Positions 8,080 to 17,300 of a DNA stretch of 64,000 nt are shown one piece after another. How positions within the stretch are numbered: position 1 is the stretch's first letter; every line of letters starts with the position of its first letter. The stretch lies in NCBI RefSeq assembly GCF_016616235.1, contig NZ_CP067100.1:4895001-4959000 (forward strand). Reading direction: 5' to 3'. Below the pieces are notes generated by a model. The model saw only the letters and a list, made by a program, of their open reading frames with translations. It was not told the origin of the DNA and searched no databases. Both the position numbers and the translations under genes were made by a program. This DNA is from Bradyrhizobium diazoefficiens. Lineage in GTDB: Bacteria > Pseudomonadota > Alphaproteobacteria > Rhizobiales > Xanthobacteraceae.

Positions 8080-10830
8080 TTATGAGGCGGCCAACTGCGG
8101 CGGCACTGCGGGCCTTGGCCTGCCTATTTTCGCAAGGGCCTCGGTGCGCACGAGCTTCAGGCCCTCCTTGGCGTCATAGCCATGGATTTCCTTCACATCG
8201 AGCTTGCGCATAAAGTCGATGGTCTCCTGGGTGATCACCTGCCCCGGCACCATGATCGGGAAGCCCGGCGGATACGGGATCACGAAGCTCGCGGAGACGA
8301 GCTCAGGCCCGGCCTTCAGGCGGCGATCGATCTCGGCATCGCCGAGCCGGATATGTTCGCAGCCCGCCGCGTCATAGGCTGAGTAGAAGCCGCTGCGGAT
8401 ATCGCCTTCGTTGGTCGTGGTGCCGGCATCGCCGCGGAAGCTCGGGTGGAAATGCGAGAAGTTCGGCAGGTCGGGCACGTCAGTCATCAGGCTCTTGACC
8501 CGCGTCTCGAACGTCTTCTTTGCGTTCGCTCCGCCTTGAACAAGCCCGCGATCGACCTCGCCGGCGATCTCGGCCAGCACGCGCACCAGATGGGCGACGT
8601 CGCTGCGGGTGTTGTTGATGTTGGACTGGAGCAAGACCGAATTGCGCGAGGTCTTGTTGACCTGGATATTGTACTCACTGGCCAGCAGGCCCTTGAACTG
8701 CGTGCCGTCGAAACCGGCCGTGCCGCACACCAGCGTCATGCGAGTCGGATCGAGACAGAACTCGTCATCGTCCAGGCTCTTCAGGGTGTTCGCCCAGTTC
8801 ACGCCGGGTGCCAGATAGTCGGTAAAGCCGCTCTGGCGGTATTGGGTGGGCACCATGGCGTCCGCGCCGAGAATGCGGAAGTACTTTGAGATCAGCGGAT
8901 TGTTGTTGACCGCCTTGCGGATGGCGAGCGCGATCTCGATCGCATTGGCGACGAGGCCGTAACCCTCCAATTCCATCTGGCGCCGCGAGACGTCGAGGCT
9001 GGCAATGAGCTGCTGGTTCGGACTGGTCGAGGCATGGGTGAAGACCGCTTCCTTGAATTGCTGCTCGACGGTATGAAATTCTACATCCTTGACCGAGAGC
9101 ATCGAGCCCTGCCGGATGGCGGACATCGATTTGTGCGTCGAGTTGGTCTGGTAGACCCGCAAGCGGATCTGGCGCGGATCGGGGATCAGCCTGGTCTTGA
9201 GCAGCACCTCGTCCGACGGATTCTTGCCGAGCTCGGCCTGCTGCTTCTCATAAGCCACGACCGATTTCCGGGCCTGCATCCAGGTCTCGATCTCGTTGGC
9301 GGCGCCCATCGCCGTGCGCCGCCGCAGGAATGGTGAGAAGCGCGCAAAGCCGAACCATGCTTCGTCCCACAGGAAGATCAGGTCGGGCTTGATTGCGAGG
9401 CATTCCTCCATCACCCGGCGGGTGTTGTAGATGTGGCCGTCGAAGGTGCAGTTGGTGAGATCGAGCATCTTGACCCGATCGAGCCGGCCGTCGGCCTTGG
9501 CGCTCAGGAGTGCCTGCTTGATCGTGTTCAGCGGCACGGCGCCGTACATCGAGTATTCCGTCATCGGGAAGGCTTCGACATAGAGCGGCTGCGCGCCTGC
9601 CAGCACCATGCCGTAGTGATGCGACTTGTGGCAGTTGCGGTCGACGATCGCGATGTCACCCGGCGCAAGCAGCGCCTGCACCGCCATCTTGTTTGAGGTC
9701 GAAGTGCCGTTGGTGACGAAGAAGACGCGATCGGCGCCGAGCGCGCGGGCCGCCTTGTCCTGCGCCTTCTTGATGTTTCCCGTAGGCTCCAGGAGACTGT
9801 CGAGACCGCCGGTCGTCGCGCTGCTCTCGGCCAGGAACAGGTTCAGGCCGTAGAATTCGCCCATGTCACGGATCCAGTCCGACTTGAATACGGATTTTCC
9901 GCGCGCGATCGGCAGCGCGTGAAACGTCCCGATCGGCCGCTGGGCGTATTTCTTGAGATTGTCGAAAAACGGCGCGTCGTAGCGGTCCTGCACGCCTTCG
10001 AGAATCGACAGATGCAGCTCGAGCAGCTCTTCGATGGAATAGAAGATCCGGCGAGCCACGTTGGCCTCGGGATTGCCCGCCATCTCCTCCACGTCGCGAT
10101 TAGACATCAGATAGAGGTCCAGCTCGGGGCGGACCCGCTTGATGATATGGGCGAGCCGGAGCGCGGAGGCGTCGGTTTCCTCATTCAGACCGGCCGAGGC
10201 GGTGAGCGTGTGCAGGACGGGTGCGTCGTGCCGCGTCCGCAGTCCAAAGCCCTCGTTGATCACGACCGCCGCGAGATTCGGGTTGAGGATCGTGGCACAG
10301 AAGGCGTCCTCAAGCGTCCCGACGATGACCGGCTCATAGACAAACTGATCGGTCGGCCGCCTCAGCTTGCGCCATTCGGAAACGAGCGCCGGCCAACTGT
10401 TGGAGGAGACGCCGGTGACGATCAGGGTTTCAAAGTAAGGACGGCGCGCGGCCTGCGAACCAGACGTGGGTAGCATCAGATCGGCAGAATCGCCGTTGCT
10501 ATCATCCTTGTCGCCCTGGTCTCCGGCATGCTGGCGGAACGATCTGGTTTGAACGGCCTGCGTGATCCGGGTCGACAAAGCGAGCGAGGCGGCCGCCTCA
10601 CCTGCCGTGGCGACTTCCTGCAGCGCCGCCATCAATTGCAGACCGGGATAACCGTGAAACTCTTCCGTCACCGACAGCTCGGCGAGCGTCGCGTCATATT
10701 TTGCGCGATCTCCGCCGCGGGCCCACGCCTTTGCCGCCTCCACCAGGTCACGCCAGTCGTCCGCCCGCCCTCCGGGGCCGGAAAAGAACTGGTCGATGCG
10801 CTTCTGTGCGGGCTTGGCATCTTTGGACAT
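8080..10830 (-). CDS. Orn/Lys/Arg-type PLP amino-acid decarboxylase
   Basis: 916 aa from the ATG at 10830. It has an N-terminal wing or receiver-like part, a fold-type-I PLP core and a C-terminal domain. The core shows VTNGTSTSNKMAVQALLAPG, DRNCHKSHHYG, DEAWFGFARFSPF and the PLP-lysine motif TNSTHKSMSAIRQGSML, with K567 as the predicted Schiff-base lysine. Length and motifs fit inducible arginine/lysine/ornithine decarboxylases, but which amino acid is used is not clear. It sits first in an operon with the AspT-type exchanger. A FixK box ends 63 nt upstream, implying induction at low oxygen. Confidence 0.9.
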   Translation of the reverse strand: MSKDAKPAQKRIDQFFSGPGGRADDWRDLVEAAKAWARGGDRAKYDATLAELSVTEEFHGYPGLQLMAALQEVATAGEAAASLALSTRITQAVQTRSFRQHAGDQGDKDDSNGDSADLMLPTSGSQAARRPYFETLIVTGVSSNSWPALVSEWRKLRRPTDQFVYEPVIVGTLEDAFCATILNPNLAAVVINEGFGLRTRHDAPVLHTLTASAGLNEETDASALRLAHIIKRVRPELDLYLMSNRDVEEMAGNPEANVARRIFYSIEELLELHLSILEGVQDRYDAPFFDNLKKYAQRPIGTFHALPIARGKSVFKSDWIRDMGEFYGLNLFLAESSATTGGLDSLLEPTGNIKKAQDKAARALGADRVFFVTNGTSTSNKMAVQALLAPGDIAIVDRNCHKSHHYGMVLAGAQPLYVEAFPMTEYSMYGAVPLNTIKQALLSAKADGRLDRVKMLDLTNCTFDGHIYNTRRVMEECLAIKPDLIFLWDEAWFGFARFSPFLRRRTAMGAANEIETWMQARKSVVAYEKQQAELGKNPSDEVLLKTRLIPDPRQIRLRVYQTNSTHKSMSAIRQGSMLSVKDVEFHTVEQQFKEAVFTHASTSPNQQLIASLDVSRRQMELEGYGLVANAIEIALAIRKAVNNNPLISKYFRILGADAMVPTQYRQSGFTDYLAPGVNWANTLKSLDDDEFCLDPTRMTLVCGTAGFDGTQFKGLLASEYNIQVNKTSRNSVLLQSNINNTRSDVAHLVRVLAEIAGEVDRGLVQGGANAKKTFETRVKSLMTDVPDLPNFSHFHPSFRGDAGTTTNEGDIRSGFYSAYDAAGCEHIRLGDAEIDRRLKAGPELVSASFVIPYPPGFPIMVPGQVITQETIDFMRKLDVKEIHGYDAKEGLKLVRTEALAKIGRPRPAVPPQLAAS

Positions 10831-10892
10831 GTTTTTTTCCCGATCCCTGAGGCGAAGGTTGGCGGATCGTGAAGGCCGCTCGGGCCGCTCCA

Positions 10893-10906
10893 TTGATCCA
10901 AGTCAA
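10893..10906. promoter_or_regulatory. FixK/FNR-type box
   Basis: TTGATCCAAGTCAA, 63 nt before the decarboxylase ATG at 10830. Confidence 0.8.
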
Positions 10907-10990
10907 TGGTTGCGCGGTGCGATAGCGCGGCTCGTGTCCATTCGCAACGCAACGTGACGTCAGTGATCGATTGACGGCAGCTCTGAGAGA

Positions 10991-12700
10991 TTAAGCCATT
11001 CCTGGAGCGGCATTTGGCTGGCCGTCGCTGAGCACACTGTCGAGCGACCGCAGCCACTGGAGGCTGTCCGTCTTATCAGCCAATCCCTCCGCCCGGAGCA
11101 GATCACGCAGTTGTGCATGCGCTCCGACGATGCAGAAAGTGACGTGACGCAAGGCGAGCTCGTCATGCAGATCATGCAGCATGCGCGCGCCGGCCAGATC
11201 GATATAGGGGGATGCCGAGAGGTCGCAGGCCACCAGCCGGACGCCCGGCGAGCTCTGGAGCGCAATCAAGACCGTATCGAGAATCGTCTCGGCATTGATA
11301 TAGAGCAGCGAGGCTTCGGGCCGGAACGCGATGACTCCGACCAGTGGCTCGACCCCTTCGTGCCTGGCCCTGTCGGAATAGCGGCCGCTGCCCGGCAACC
11401 GACCGAGGAACGCTACGTTCGGCTGCGAGGCGCGCGCCAGCAGCAGGAAGATCGATGCGATCGACGCCAGCAAGACGCCTTGCAGGATCCCAAGCAACAG
11501 CACAGCCACCAGCGCAATCGACGCGGCAAAGAAATCGATGCGGCTGACCTGCCACATCCGCACCAACGCACGGATATCGACCAGCCGGTAGACCGCTGCA
11601 AAGACGATAGCGGCGAGCACCGCCTTCGGCAAATTGGTCAACAAGCCCGTGAAGAACAAAAGGCACAACCCAAGTGTCACCGAGCAGATGATCAGCGCGA
11701 GCGGTGTCCGCGCGCCCGCGCTGTCATTGACAGCGGATTGCGACAGCCCGCCCGCCACGGGATAGCCATGGCCGAACGCAGCGGCGAGGTTCGCGGCCCC
11801 CAGCCCCAAAAACTCCTGGCGCACATCAAGGCCATAGCCGTGCTTGGCGGCGAAACTGCGAGCCGCTGAAACGCCTTCGATGTAGGCGAGCAGCACACAA
11901 CCCGCCGCAAGCGGAAACAGATCGTCGAATTCCAGCAGGCCGAACGTCGGCAATCCCAATGTCGGCAATCCTTCCGGAATTTTTCCGGTGACGGGCACGC
12001 CCAGGGACGGAAGACCAAGCAGCGTCGCGACCGTGATCGAGAGCGCCACGATCGTAATTCCGACCGGCTTTCCGGGCAAAAGCCGCTCCCCGAGCAGGAG
12101 GAGCAGCAACGCGACCGTACCGATCGCCAGGATGAGAGGGCTGATATCGCCGAGCTGGCCGGCGAGATTGATGACGCGATCGAAGAAGTTGTGCCCGCCG
12201 CCGGCAACGCCGAACAGGCTCGGCAGCTGGCTCATGATGATGGTGAGCCCGGCGCCGGCCTTGAAGCCGACCAGAATGCTGTCGCTGACGAGGCGAACGA
12301 GAACGCTGAGCTTGAACAGCCAGGCGATGAAGCACAACACAGCCACCGCGCAGGCCGCTAGGCTTGCGATCTGTGCGTATCGCATCGCATCTCCGCCGGC
12401 GAGAACGCCCACGGTTCCGGCAATCATCAAGGAGATCGCCGAGGTCGGGCCAACCGCGAGCTGGCGTGACGAGCCGAACAAGGCGTAGCCGATGCCGCCG
12501 AGCATGTAGCCGTAGATGCCGACCTGCGGCGGCAGCCCCGCTAACGCGGCGTAGGCGAGCGACACCGGAATTGCGTAAGCGGCCAGGGTGATCCCCGCGG
12601 TCGCGTCTGAAGGCAACCACGCCGTGCGATATGCGGCAAGCCAGCCGGCGGGCGGGAAGAACCGCATCCAGCTCATGCGCGGCTCAGGTTGCGGATTCAT
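10991..12700 (-). CDS. SulP-family anion transporter with STAS domain
   Basis: 569 aa; the start overlaps the DUF1275 gene stop by ATGA. The membrane part has the SulP signature region AAYAIPVSLAYAALAGLPPQVGIYG, read in pieces, and about a dozen hydrophobic segments. The C-terminal STAS domain (about residues 440-560) includes LLYINAETILDTV and VACDLSASPYIDLAGARML. SulP proteins carry sulfate, bicarbonate or dicarboxylates, and the substrate here is unknown. It is the second gene of a leftward pair controlled by the FixK box at 13446. Confidence 0.9.
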   Translation of the reverse strand: MNPQPEPRMSWMRFFPPAGWLAAYRTAWLPSDATAGITLAAYAIPVSLAYAALAGLPPQVGIYGYMLGGIGYALFGSSRQLAVGPTSAISLMIAGTVGVLAGGDAMRYAQIASLAACAVAVLCFIAWLFKLSVLVRLVSDSILVGFKAGAGLTIIMSQLPSLFGVAGGGHNFFDRVINLAGQLGDISPLILAIGTVALLLLLLGERLLPGKPVGITIVALSITVATLLGLPSLGVPVTGKIPEGLPTLGLPTFGLLEFDDLFPLAAGCVLLAYIEGVSAARSFAAKHGYGLDVRQEFLGLGAANLAAAFGHGYPVAGGLSQSAVNDSAGARTPLALIICSVTLGLCLLFFTGLLTNLPKAVLAAIVFAAVYRLVDIRALVRMWQVSRIDFFAASIALVAVLLLGILQGVLLASIASIFLLLARASQPNVAFLGRLPGSGRYSDRARHEGVEPLVGVIAFRPEASLLYINAETILDTVLIALQSSPGVRLVACDLSASPYIDLAGARMLHDLHDELALRHVTFCIVGAHAQLRDLLRAEGLADKTDSLQWLRSLDSVLSDGQPNAAPGMA

Positions 12701-13380
12701 GTTTGGGCCTCAAGATGTCGAGCCTCGCAGTGGAGCAGGACGATCAGCAGCGCGATCACGGGAATTCCAAGCGCCAAGTCCGGGATGGTTTCGGTCGCGA
12801 AAGCGCCCACAGCCGCGCCGAAGCCGAAGGTGGCGCACACGGCCATAAAGATGCCGGAGCGCCGAAGCGTCCCCGGCGGCCTAGCCCCGGATGCAGCGGC
12901 AAACAAGCCTTCGATCGCCTGGCGCATATTGCCGGTGATCATCACCGTGCTGTAGACCACCCCCTCGACCTTGGTGAACACCGCAGCCTGGATCGCGGCG
13001 ACACATGAAAGGCCAAGCGTTCCCGCGAGATCCGGCAAGCGGTTATGCAGGACGCCAATCAAAACCAGCAGCAGGATTTCAATCAGCGTGCCGATCGCAC
13101 TAGCGCGCGCACCGGCGGTGCGGCGCAGCCAGGTGGCGATAACGACGCCGATCGCAAAGGCGAGGATTGGTGGAACGAAATTCAGCGCCTTCTCCCAATT
13201 GCCCATCATTCCATGAACCCAGAGCAGGACAAGATTGGCCGTCTGGGCGTTGGCCATCACGCCATGGATGATCCAGCTATAGGCGTCGATGTAACCGCCG
13301 GCGAAGGCGAGAAGCACCGCAACCTCAATCGTCTCGTCGCGACGCATCGACGAAGCGGCAGAGATGTCCAGAGAACTCAT
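12697..13380 (-). CDS. DUF1275 (YoaK-type) membrane protein
   Basis: 227 aa with about six hydrophobic segments. VLLAFAGGYIDAYSWI, MANAQTANLVLLWV and GNMRQAIEGLF are typical of DUF1275. The role of the family is not established. It overlaps the SulP gene by 4 nt (ATGA) and begins 66 nt from the FixK box that also faces the chimeric hydrolase gene on the other strand. Confidence 0.88.
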   Translation of the reverse strand: MSSLDISAASSMRRDETIEVAVLLAFAGGYIDAYSWIIHGVMANAQTANLVLLWVHGMMGNWEKALNFVPPILAFAIGVVIATWLRRTAGARASAIGTLIEILLLVLIGVLHNRLPDLAGTLGLSCVAAIQAAVFTKVEGVVYSTVMITGNMRQAIEGLFAAASGARPPGTLRRSGIFMAVCATFGFGAAVGAFATETIPDLALGIPVIALLIVLLHCEARHLEAQT

Positions 13381-13445
13381 GTCCGAAATTTCGGCTGTCG
13401 CAGATCCTGCATGCTCCTATCGATCCACCTGACCGATGCCGAGGA

Positions 13446-13459
13446 TTGATCTGGATCAA
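13446..13459. promoter_or_regulatory. FixK/FNR-type box between divergent genes
   Basis: TTGATCTGGATCAA, identical in its 14 bases to the box at 3815. It lies 66 nt from the DUF1275 start and 56 nt from the start of the chimeric gene at 13515. Confidence 0.88.
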
Positions 13460-13514
13460 GCCCTCGCCCGGTTTTGCGGAATCAGATCGCTGCAAAGCGC
13501 CGAGGAATGTGACC

Positions 13515-14531
13515 ATGGATACCGTCAGGTGGATCATCTCCGCCGCTCCGGGAATCTTCCTGCTGCTCACTGTGGCCATCGGGACGATACTGGGCCGAAT
13601 GAAGATCCGCGGCTTCGCCATCGGCACTACCGCGTGCATCGTCATTTGGCTGTTCACAGGCTCAGCTTTGCGGCACCTAGCAGCAACGCTGCTCGTCCTT
13701 GCCACTTTCGCCGTCACCGCGCGCGCCGAAGACGACATCCCCATTCAGGAGGAGATCTGGGCCCTGCCGCTGCCGTTGCCGATGTTCGCCTATCTGGTGC
13801 GACCGGTCGCCGACGGTCCGTTCCCGCTCGTGATCATGAATCACGGTGTCTCGCTCAATCCGACCGATCGTAGCTTCTTTCCGCTCGTCGAATTCCGCGA
13901 CGCTGCCAAATGGTTTGCGAAGCGCGGCTATCTCGTGATGGCGCCGGTCGGTACCGGCTATGGCGCATCCGCGATCGATATCCCCGAGCGGGGTATCTAT
14001 GGCCCGTTCTTCTCCAAGATCGGCAAGTGCACCAATCCCAATTTCCATGATGCCGGGCTTGCGGTGGCGCAGGTCGATCTCTGGATCATCGACTACCTGG
14101 CCGCCGAGAAGCGCATCGTGCCTAAGGATGTCATCGTCCTCGGACAATCGGCTGGCGGCTGGGCGTCAATCGCGCTGTCGAGCGTGAATCCGCCACAAGT
14201 GAAGGCGATCATCACATTTGCGGCGGGCCGCGGCGGGCGCGTCGGCGGCAAGCCGAACAACAATTGCGCACCGGACAAGCTGGTCGAGGCGACAGCAGAT
14301 TTCGGTCGCACCTCGCGGGTACCGATGCTGTGGATTTATATCGAGAACGACACGTTCTTCGGCCCTGCCCTGTCAAAGCGCATGCATGAGGCCTTCACCG
14401 CGGCCGGCGGCAGGGCCGAATACCATCTGGTGCCGCCGTTTGGCGACGAAGGCCATTTCTTCATCGGCTCTCCGGATGCAATCCCGATCTGGTCGCCGCT
14501 GGTGACGAAGTTTCTCGACGCACAGAAATAG
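13515..14531 (+). CDS. chimera: AspT N-terminus fused to an exported alpha/beta hydrolase
   Basis: 338 aa from the ATG at 13515 (GAGGAA upstream). Residues 1 to about 46 (MDTVRWIISAAPGIFLLL, then GTILGRMKIRGFAIGTTA) read as the beginning of an AspT/YidE-family exchanger. After VIW the frame passes into FTGSALRHLAATLLVLATFA, a signal-peptide-like segment, and ARAEDD, followed by a dienelactone-hydrolase-like domain. Catalytic candidates are Ser in GQSAGGWAS, Asp in the IYIENDTFFG region, and His in GDEGHFFIG. A deletion that removed the rest of the exchanger and joined the hydrolase in frame is the simplest explanation. The hydrolase substrate is unknown. Confidence 0.75.
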   Translation: MDTVRWIISAAPGIFLLLTVAIGTILGRMKIRGFAIGTTACIVIWLFTGSALRHLAATLLVLATFAVTARAEDDIPIQEEIWALPLPLPMFAYLVRPVADGPFPLVIMNHGVSLNPTDRSFFPLVEFRDAAKWFAKRGYLVMAPVGTGYGASAIDIPERGIYGPFFSKIGKCTNPNFHDAGLAVAQVDLWIIDYLAAEKRIVPKDVIVLGQSAGGWASIALSSVNPPQVKAIITFAAGRGGRVGGKPNNNCAPDKLVEATADFGRTSRVPMLWIYIENDTFFGPALSKRMHEAFTAAGGRAEYHLVPPFGDEGHFFIGSPDAIPIWSPLVTKFLDAQK

Positions 14532-14555
14532 CACCGAGGCCTAGGAGCCGCGACG

Positions 14556-15140
14556 ATGGTCCACGCTTGCTACTGTCTCCGACGACTTCTAGTCGTCGCC
14601 TTCACCGGCGCCGCAACGAGCTCCGGTCTCGCCGTACAGAAAAATGGAGAGGTGAGCAAGCCTGCCGAGGTCGGCACTCGTGGCCAGCGCGAAGCAAAGG
14701 ACATCACCTATGGGAATTGGCGGAAACTCTGCTTCAAGGCCGGCGGCGCCAAGATGGTTTGCCGAACCTCGATCACCGGCACCTTTCCGACCGGGCAGAT
14801 GGCGGTGCGCATGGACCTGATCGAACGCGAAGGCGACCGCGGCGGACGCCTGCAGCTCTTCGTCCCTGTCGGAATGTATCTCCAGCAACCTGTCAAGCTG
14901 ACGGTCGATCAGGGGAGCTCTTACCGCGTGCCGTACAGTTGGTGCGTCACCAATGCCTGCATTGCCGCCGATATTGCTGATCCCGGGATCATCAAGGACA
15001 TGGAATCGGGAAAAAAGCTGGCCCTCGAAGTCGTCGACTCCAACCTTCTGTCCCTGACCACATTGCTGCCGCTTGCACAATTCGCCGCCATCCACAAGGG
15101 CGCACCGGCGCAGACGCTCGAGCACTATGTTGACGAATGA
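14556..15140 (+). CDS. invasion-associated locus B (IalB) family protein
   Basis: 194 aa with an N-terminal hydrophobic leader. The core YGNWRKLCFKAGGAKMVCRT, FVPVGMYLQQPVKLTVD and YSWCVTNACIA matches the IalB family, including the conserved cysteines. These are periplasmic or outer-membrane-associated proteins of poorly defined role. It starts 24 nt after the chimeric hydrolase gene with AGGAG upstream, so it is probably co-transcribed from the FixK box at 13446. Confidence 0.85.
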   Translation: MVHACYCLRRLLVVAFTGAATSSGLAVQKNGEVSKPAEVGTRGQREAKDITYGNWRKLCFKAGGAKMVCRTSITGTFPTGQMAVRMDLIEREGDRGGRLQLFVPVGMYLQQPVKLTVDQGSSYRVPYSWCVTNACIAADIADPGIIKDMESGKKLALEVVDSNLLSLTTLLPLAQFAAIHKGAPAQTLEHYVDE

Positions 15141-15154
15141 ACAAGCCGATGGCG

Positions 15155-15571
15155 TCAGGCGAACCCTGCACGAGCCCGTTCAATCGATTCGATGAAGGAC
15201 CGCGCCGTGAAGGGCTTGGTCAGGTAGGCAATACATCCCGACTCAATCGCGGCCAGCCGGTTCGCGCGGTTGTCGTTGCCCGTAATATAGATGACCGGCA
15301 CCGTGACGCCCTCCTCCGCCAGCCGCCTGCGCAGCTCGATGCCGCATTGTCCGTTCAGATCGATATCGATGATGATGCAAATGGCCTGGTCGAAATCGCC
15401 GTAGTCGAGCAGCGCCTTCGTCGAGTCGAACAACGTCGCATTGAATCCGTGCTCCCGCAGCAGCCGGTTGATGCTCGTGCGCATGGAGGAATCATCGTCA
15501 ATGACAAAAACAGACGTGCGTGTCGGCAAGGCGGTCGACCTCGAAATGCCAGCAGATGAACAAAGACTCAC
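15155..15571 (-). CDS. stand-alone response-regulator receiver protein
   Basis: 138 aa, a single receiver domain. It shows the acidic pocket VFVIDDD, a phospho-acceptor Asp in IIIDIDLNGQCG, a Thr in VIYITGND, and the conserved Lys in YLTKPF. There is no output domain, so it may act by protein-protein contact or as a phosphate sink, as FixJ-cluster single-domain receivers do. Its sequence resembles the FixJ receiver type. It lies next to the FixJ-type regulator at 15729; the sensor kinase at 36804 is a possible distant partner. Confidence 0.85.
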   Translation of the reverse strand: MSLCSSAGISRSTALPTRTSVFVIDDDSSMRTSINRLLREHGFNATLFDSTKALLDYGDFDQAICIIIDIDLNGQCGIELRRRLAEEGVTVPVIYITGNDNRANRLAAIESGCIAYLTKPFTARSFIESIERARAGFA

Positions 15572-15728
15572 AAGCTCCGCAGGCGGTTCCTAAATTATCG
15601 ATGGATTTTCTCGACCGACAGGCTCACACGCGATTGCGCACTCTCTATAAGCACGCTGTCAATAAACTTTCATATTGTCCCTTTGTACAGGATCGCGCTT
15701 GCGTGGCCAGGCAGCCGAGCGGAACCGA

Positions 15729-16367
15729 TCAGCTGCGCCGAACAGCATTTGGATCAAGCAGCCCAAGCCGCTCCGCGATCGAAACGAGCTCAGCAAGCGA
15801 ATGAACCCGCATCTTGTCCATCACCTTATGGCGGTGCGCCTTCACGGTGCGTTCGGTCGTTCCAAGCTCATAGGCGATCTGCTTGTTGATCTTGCCGCGC
15901 ACGATCAAGTCGAACACCTGCCGTTCGCGCGGCGTCAGCGATGACACAAGCGCGCGGAGCAAATCGAGCTTGCCGCGCTGTCCGCGTGCGGCCTCCTGAC
16001 TTGCCAGGGCACGCTCGATCGCATCGATCAATTGCTCCGAGGATACAGGCTTGGTCAGGAAGTCCTCGGCGCCGGCCTTGATGACCCGCACGGTCGTTGC
16101 GGTATCGGCGTGGCCGGTGAGGAAGACGATCGGCACGGTCGAGCCGAGCTCGGTTAGGCGGCTCTGCAATTCCGGACCGCTCACGTCCGGTATCTGCACG
16201 TCGAGCAGGATGCATCCCGGCTGCGCGTCGCATGGCGGCCGGTCCAGGAGCTCCTGAGCCGATGCATAGGTCGCGACGTCATAGCCGGCGAGCTTCAGAC
16301 GGCGCTCGATCGCCGTCCGGAACGAAGCGTCGTCATCTACCACGTGGACGAGGCCAGGCAACTGCAT
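15729..16367 (-). CDS. FixJ/NarL-type response regulator
   Basis: 212 aa. The N-terminal receiver has VHVVDDD, phospho-Asp in CILLDVQIPD, Thr in VFLTGHAD and Lys in FLTKP. A LuxR-type helix-turn-helix (about residues 140-205) contains LTPRERQVFDLIVRGKINKQ and GTTERTVKAHRHKVMDKM. It is expected to activate transcription when phosphorylated. It is divergent from the FixK-like gene at 16617, with 249 nt between, which recalls a FixJ-to-FixK cascade. No cognate kinase gene is adjacent. Confidence 0.9.
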   Translation of the reverse strand: MQLPGLVHVVDDDASFRTAIERRLKLAGYDVATYASAQELLDRPPCDAQPGCILLDVQIPDVSGPELQSRLTELGSTVPIVFLTGHADTATTVRVIKAGAEDFLTKPVSSEQLIDAIERALASQEAARGQRGKLDLLRALVSSLTPRERQVFDLIVRGKINKQIAYELGTTERTVKAHRHKVMDKMRVHSLAELVSIAERLGLLDPNAVRRS

Positions 16368-16616
16368 CGCTCGAACATCTCACTGCAATCACTAATCGAA
16401 ACAATGACAGTCAGAATGACGTTTAACAACACGCTAATGTATCCAACGTGTGCAAGATAATGCAGACCTGTCCTTTGGTACAATGGCATTCGAGACAATG
16501 GTGAGAAAAGCTGCCTTCGTCGTAGAACAACTTCGGCGGGAATGGGACGGCGCGGTGCATTCCCTGCGGTGAAATTCGCCTGAGACCAATTCAGCGATGA
16601 GTTGAGGAGCTGGCTC

Positions 16617-17300
16617 ATGTTCGTACGCATCACGACCGATCCGCTGCCCCGCGCCAATTCGCTCCACGATTTCGGAATGACCAGCGCCTCGAATCCGATG
16701 GTCAGTTTAATCGAATTTGCCTACAAAAAGGGCAAAGAGGTTTACGGCGAAAAGGAGCCGGCTGAGTACGTCTATCAGGTCAAGTCTGGCGCAGTGCGAA
16801 GCCACAAGCTGCTCTCGGACGGGCGGCGTCAGATCGGCGCGTTTCACCTCGCCGGCGACATTTTTGGACTGGAAAACGGCGACGAGCATCGGTTCACGGC
16901 GGAAGCCATCGTGGACACCACGGTCCGCCTCATCAGGCGCCAAAGCCTGGAAATGGTGGCCGAAAGCGACGCGATCGTCGCCCGCAACCTGCTCAGCATG
17001 ACCACGACCAACCTGCAGCATGCGGAAGACCACATGCTTCTGCTCGGTCGCAAGACCTCGTTGGAGCGCGTCGCGGCGTTCTTGCTCGAGATGGACAAGC
17101 GCTTGACGGCGGCAGGTATTTTGGCGCTGCCGATGTCACGGCGCGATATCGCCGACTATCTGGGCCTCACATTGGAAACCGTGTCGCGCGCATTGTCGCG
17201 GCTGCATGAAGTCAAAGTCCTCGGCTTCATCGGTAACACCCAGCGCCAGATCGTGCTGCTCGACCGGCAGCAGCTCGCTAACCTCGATCTTCAGGCTTGA
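16617..17300 (+). CDS. Crp/Fnr-family regulator, FixK-like
   Basis: 227 aa from the ATG at 16617, preceded by GAGGAG with 6-nt spacing. It has a cyclic-nucleotide-binding-like fold (about residues 35-140) and a C-terminal HTH with MSRRDIADYLGLTLETVSRA. The ETVSRA recognition helix is the Fnr/FixK type that reads TTGA half-sites, which are abundant in this window. The protein has no cysteine at all, so it cannot carry an Fnr iron-sulfur cluster and fits the FixK class. I see no FixK box of its own in the upstream gap, so control by the FixJ-type neighbour is plausible. Confidence 0.88.
   Translation: MFVRITTDPLPRANSLHDFGMTSASNPMVSLIEFAYKKGKEVYGEKEPAEYVYQVKSGAVRSHKLLSDGRRQIGAFHLAGDIFGLENGDEHRFTAEAIVDTTVRLIRRQSLEMVAESDAIVARNLLSMTTTNLQHAEDHMLLLGRKTSLERVAAFLLEMDKRLTAAGILALPMSRRDIADYLGLTLETVSRALSRLHEVKVLGFIGNTQRQIVLLDRQQLANLDLQA

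Noticed and set aside
6493..8085. Rightward 530-codon frame
   Set aside because: Antisense to the AspT-type exchanger gene; Asp/Arg/His/Gln-rich composition typical of a shadow frame.
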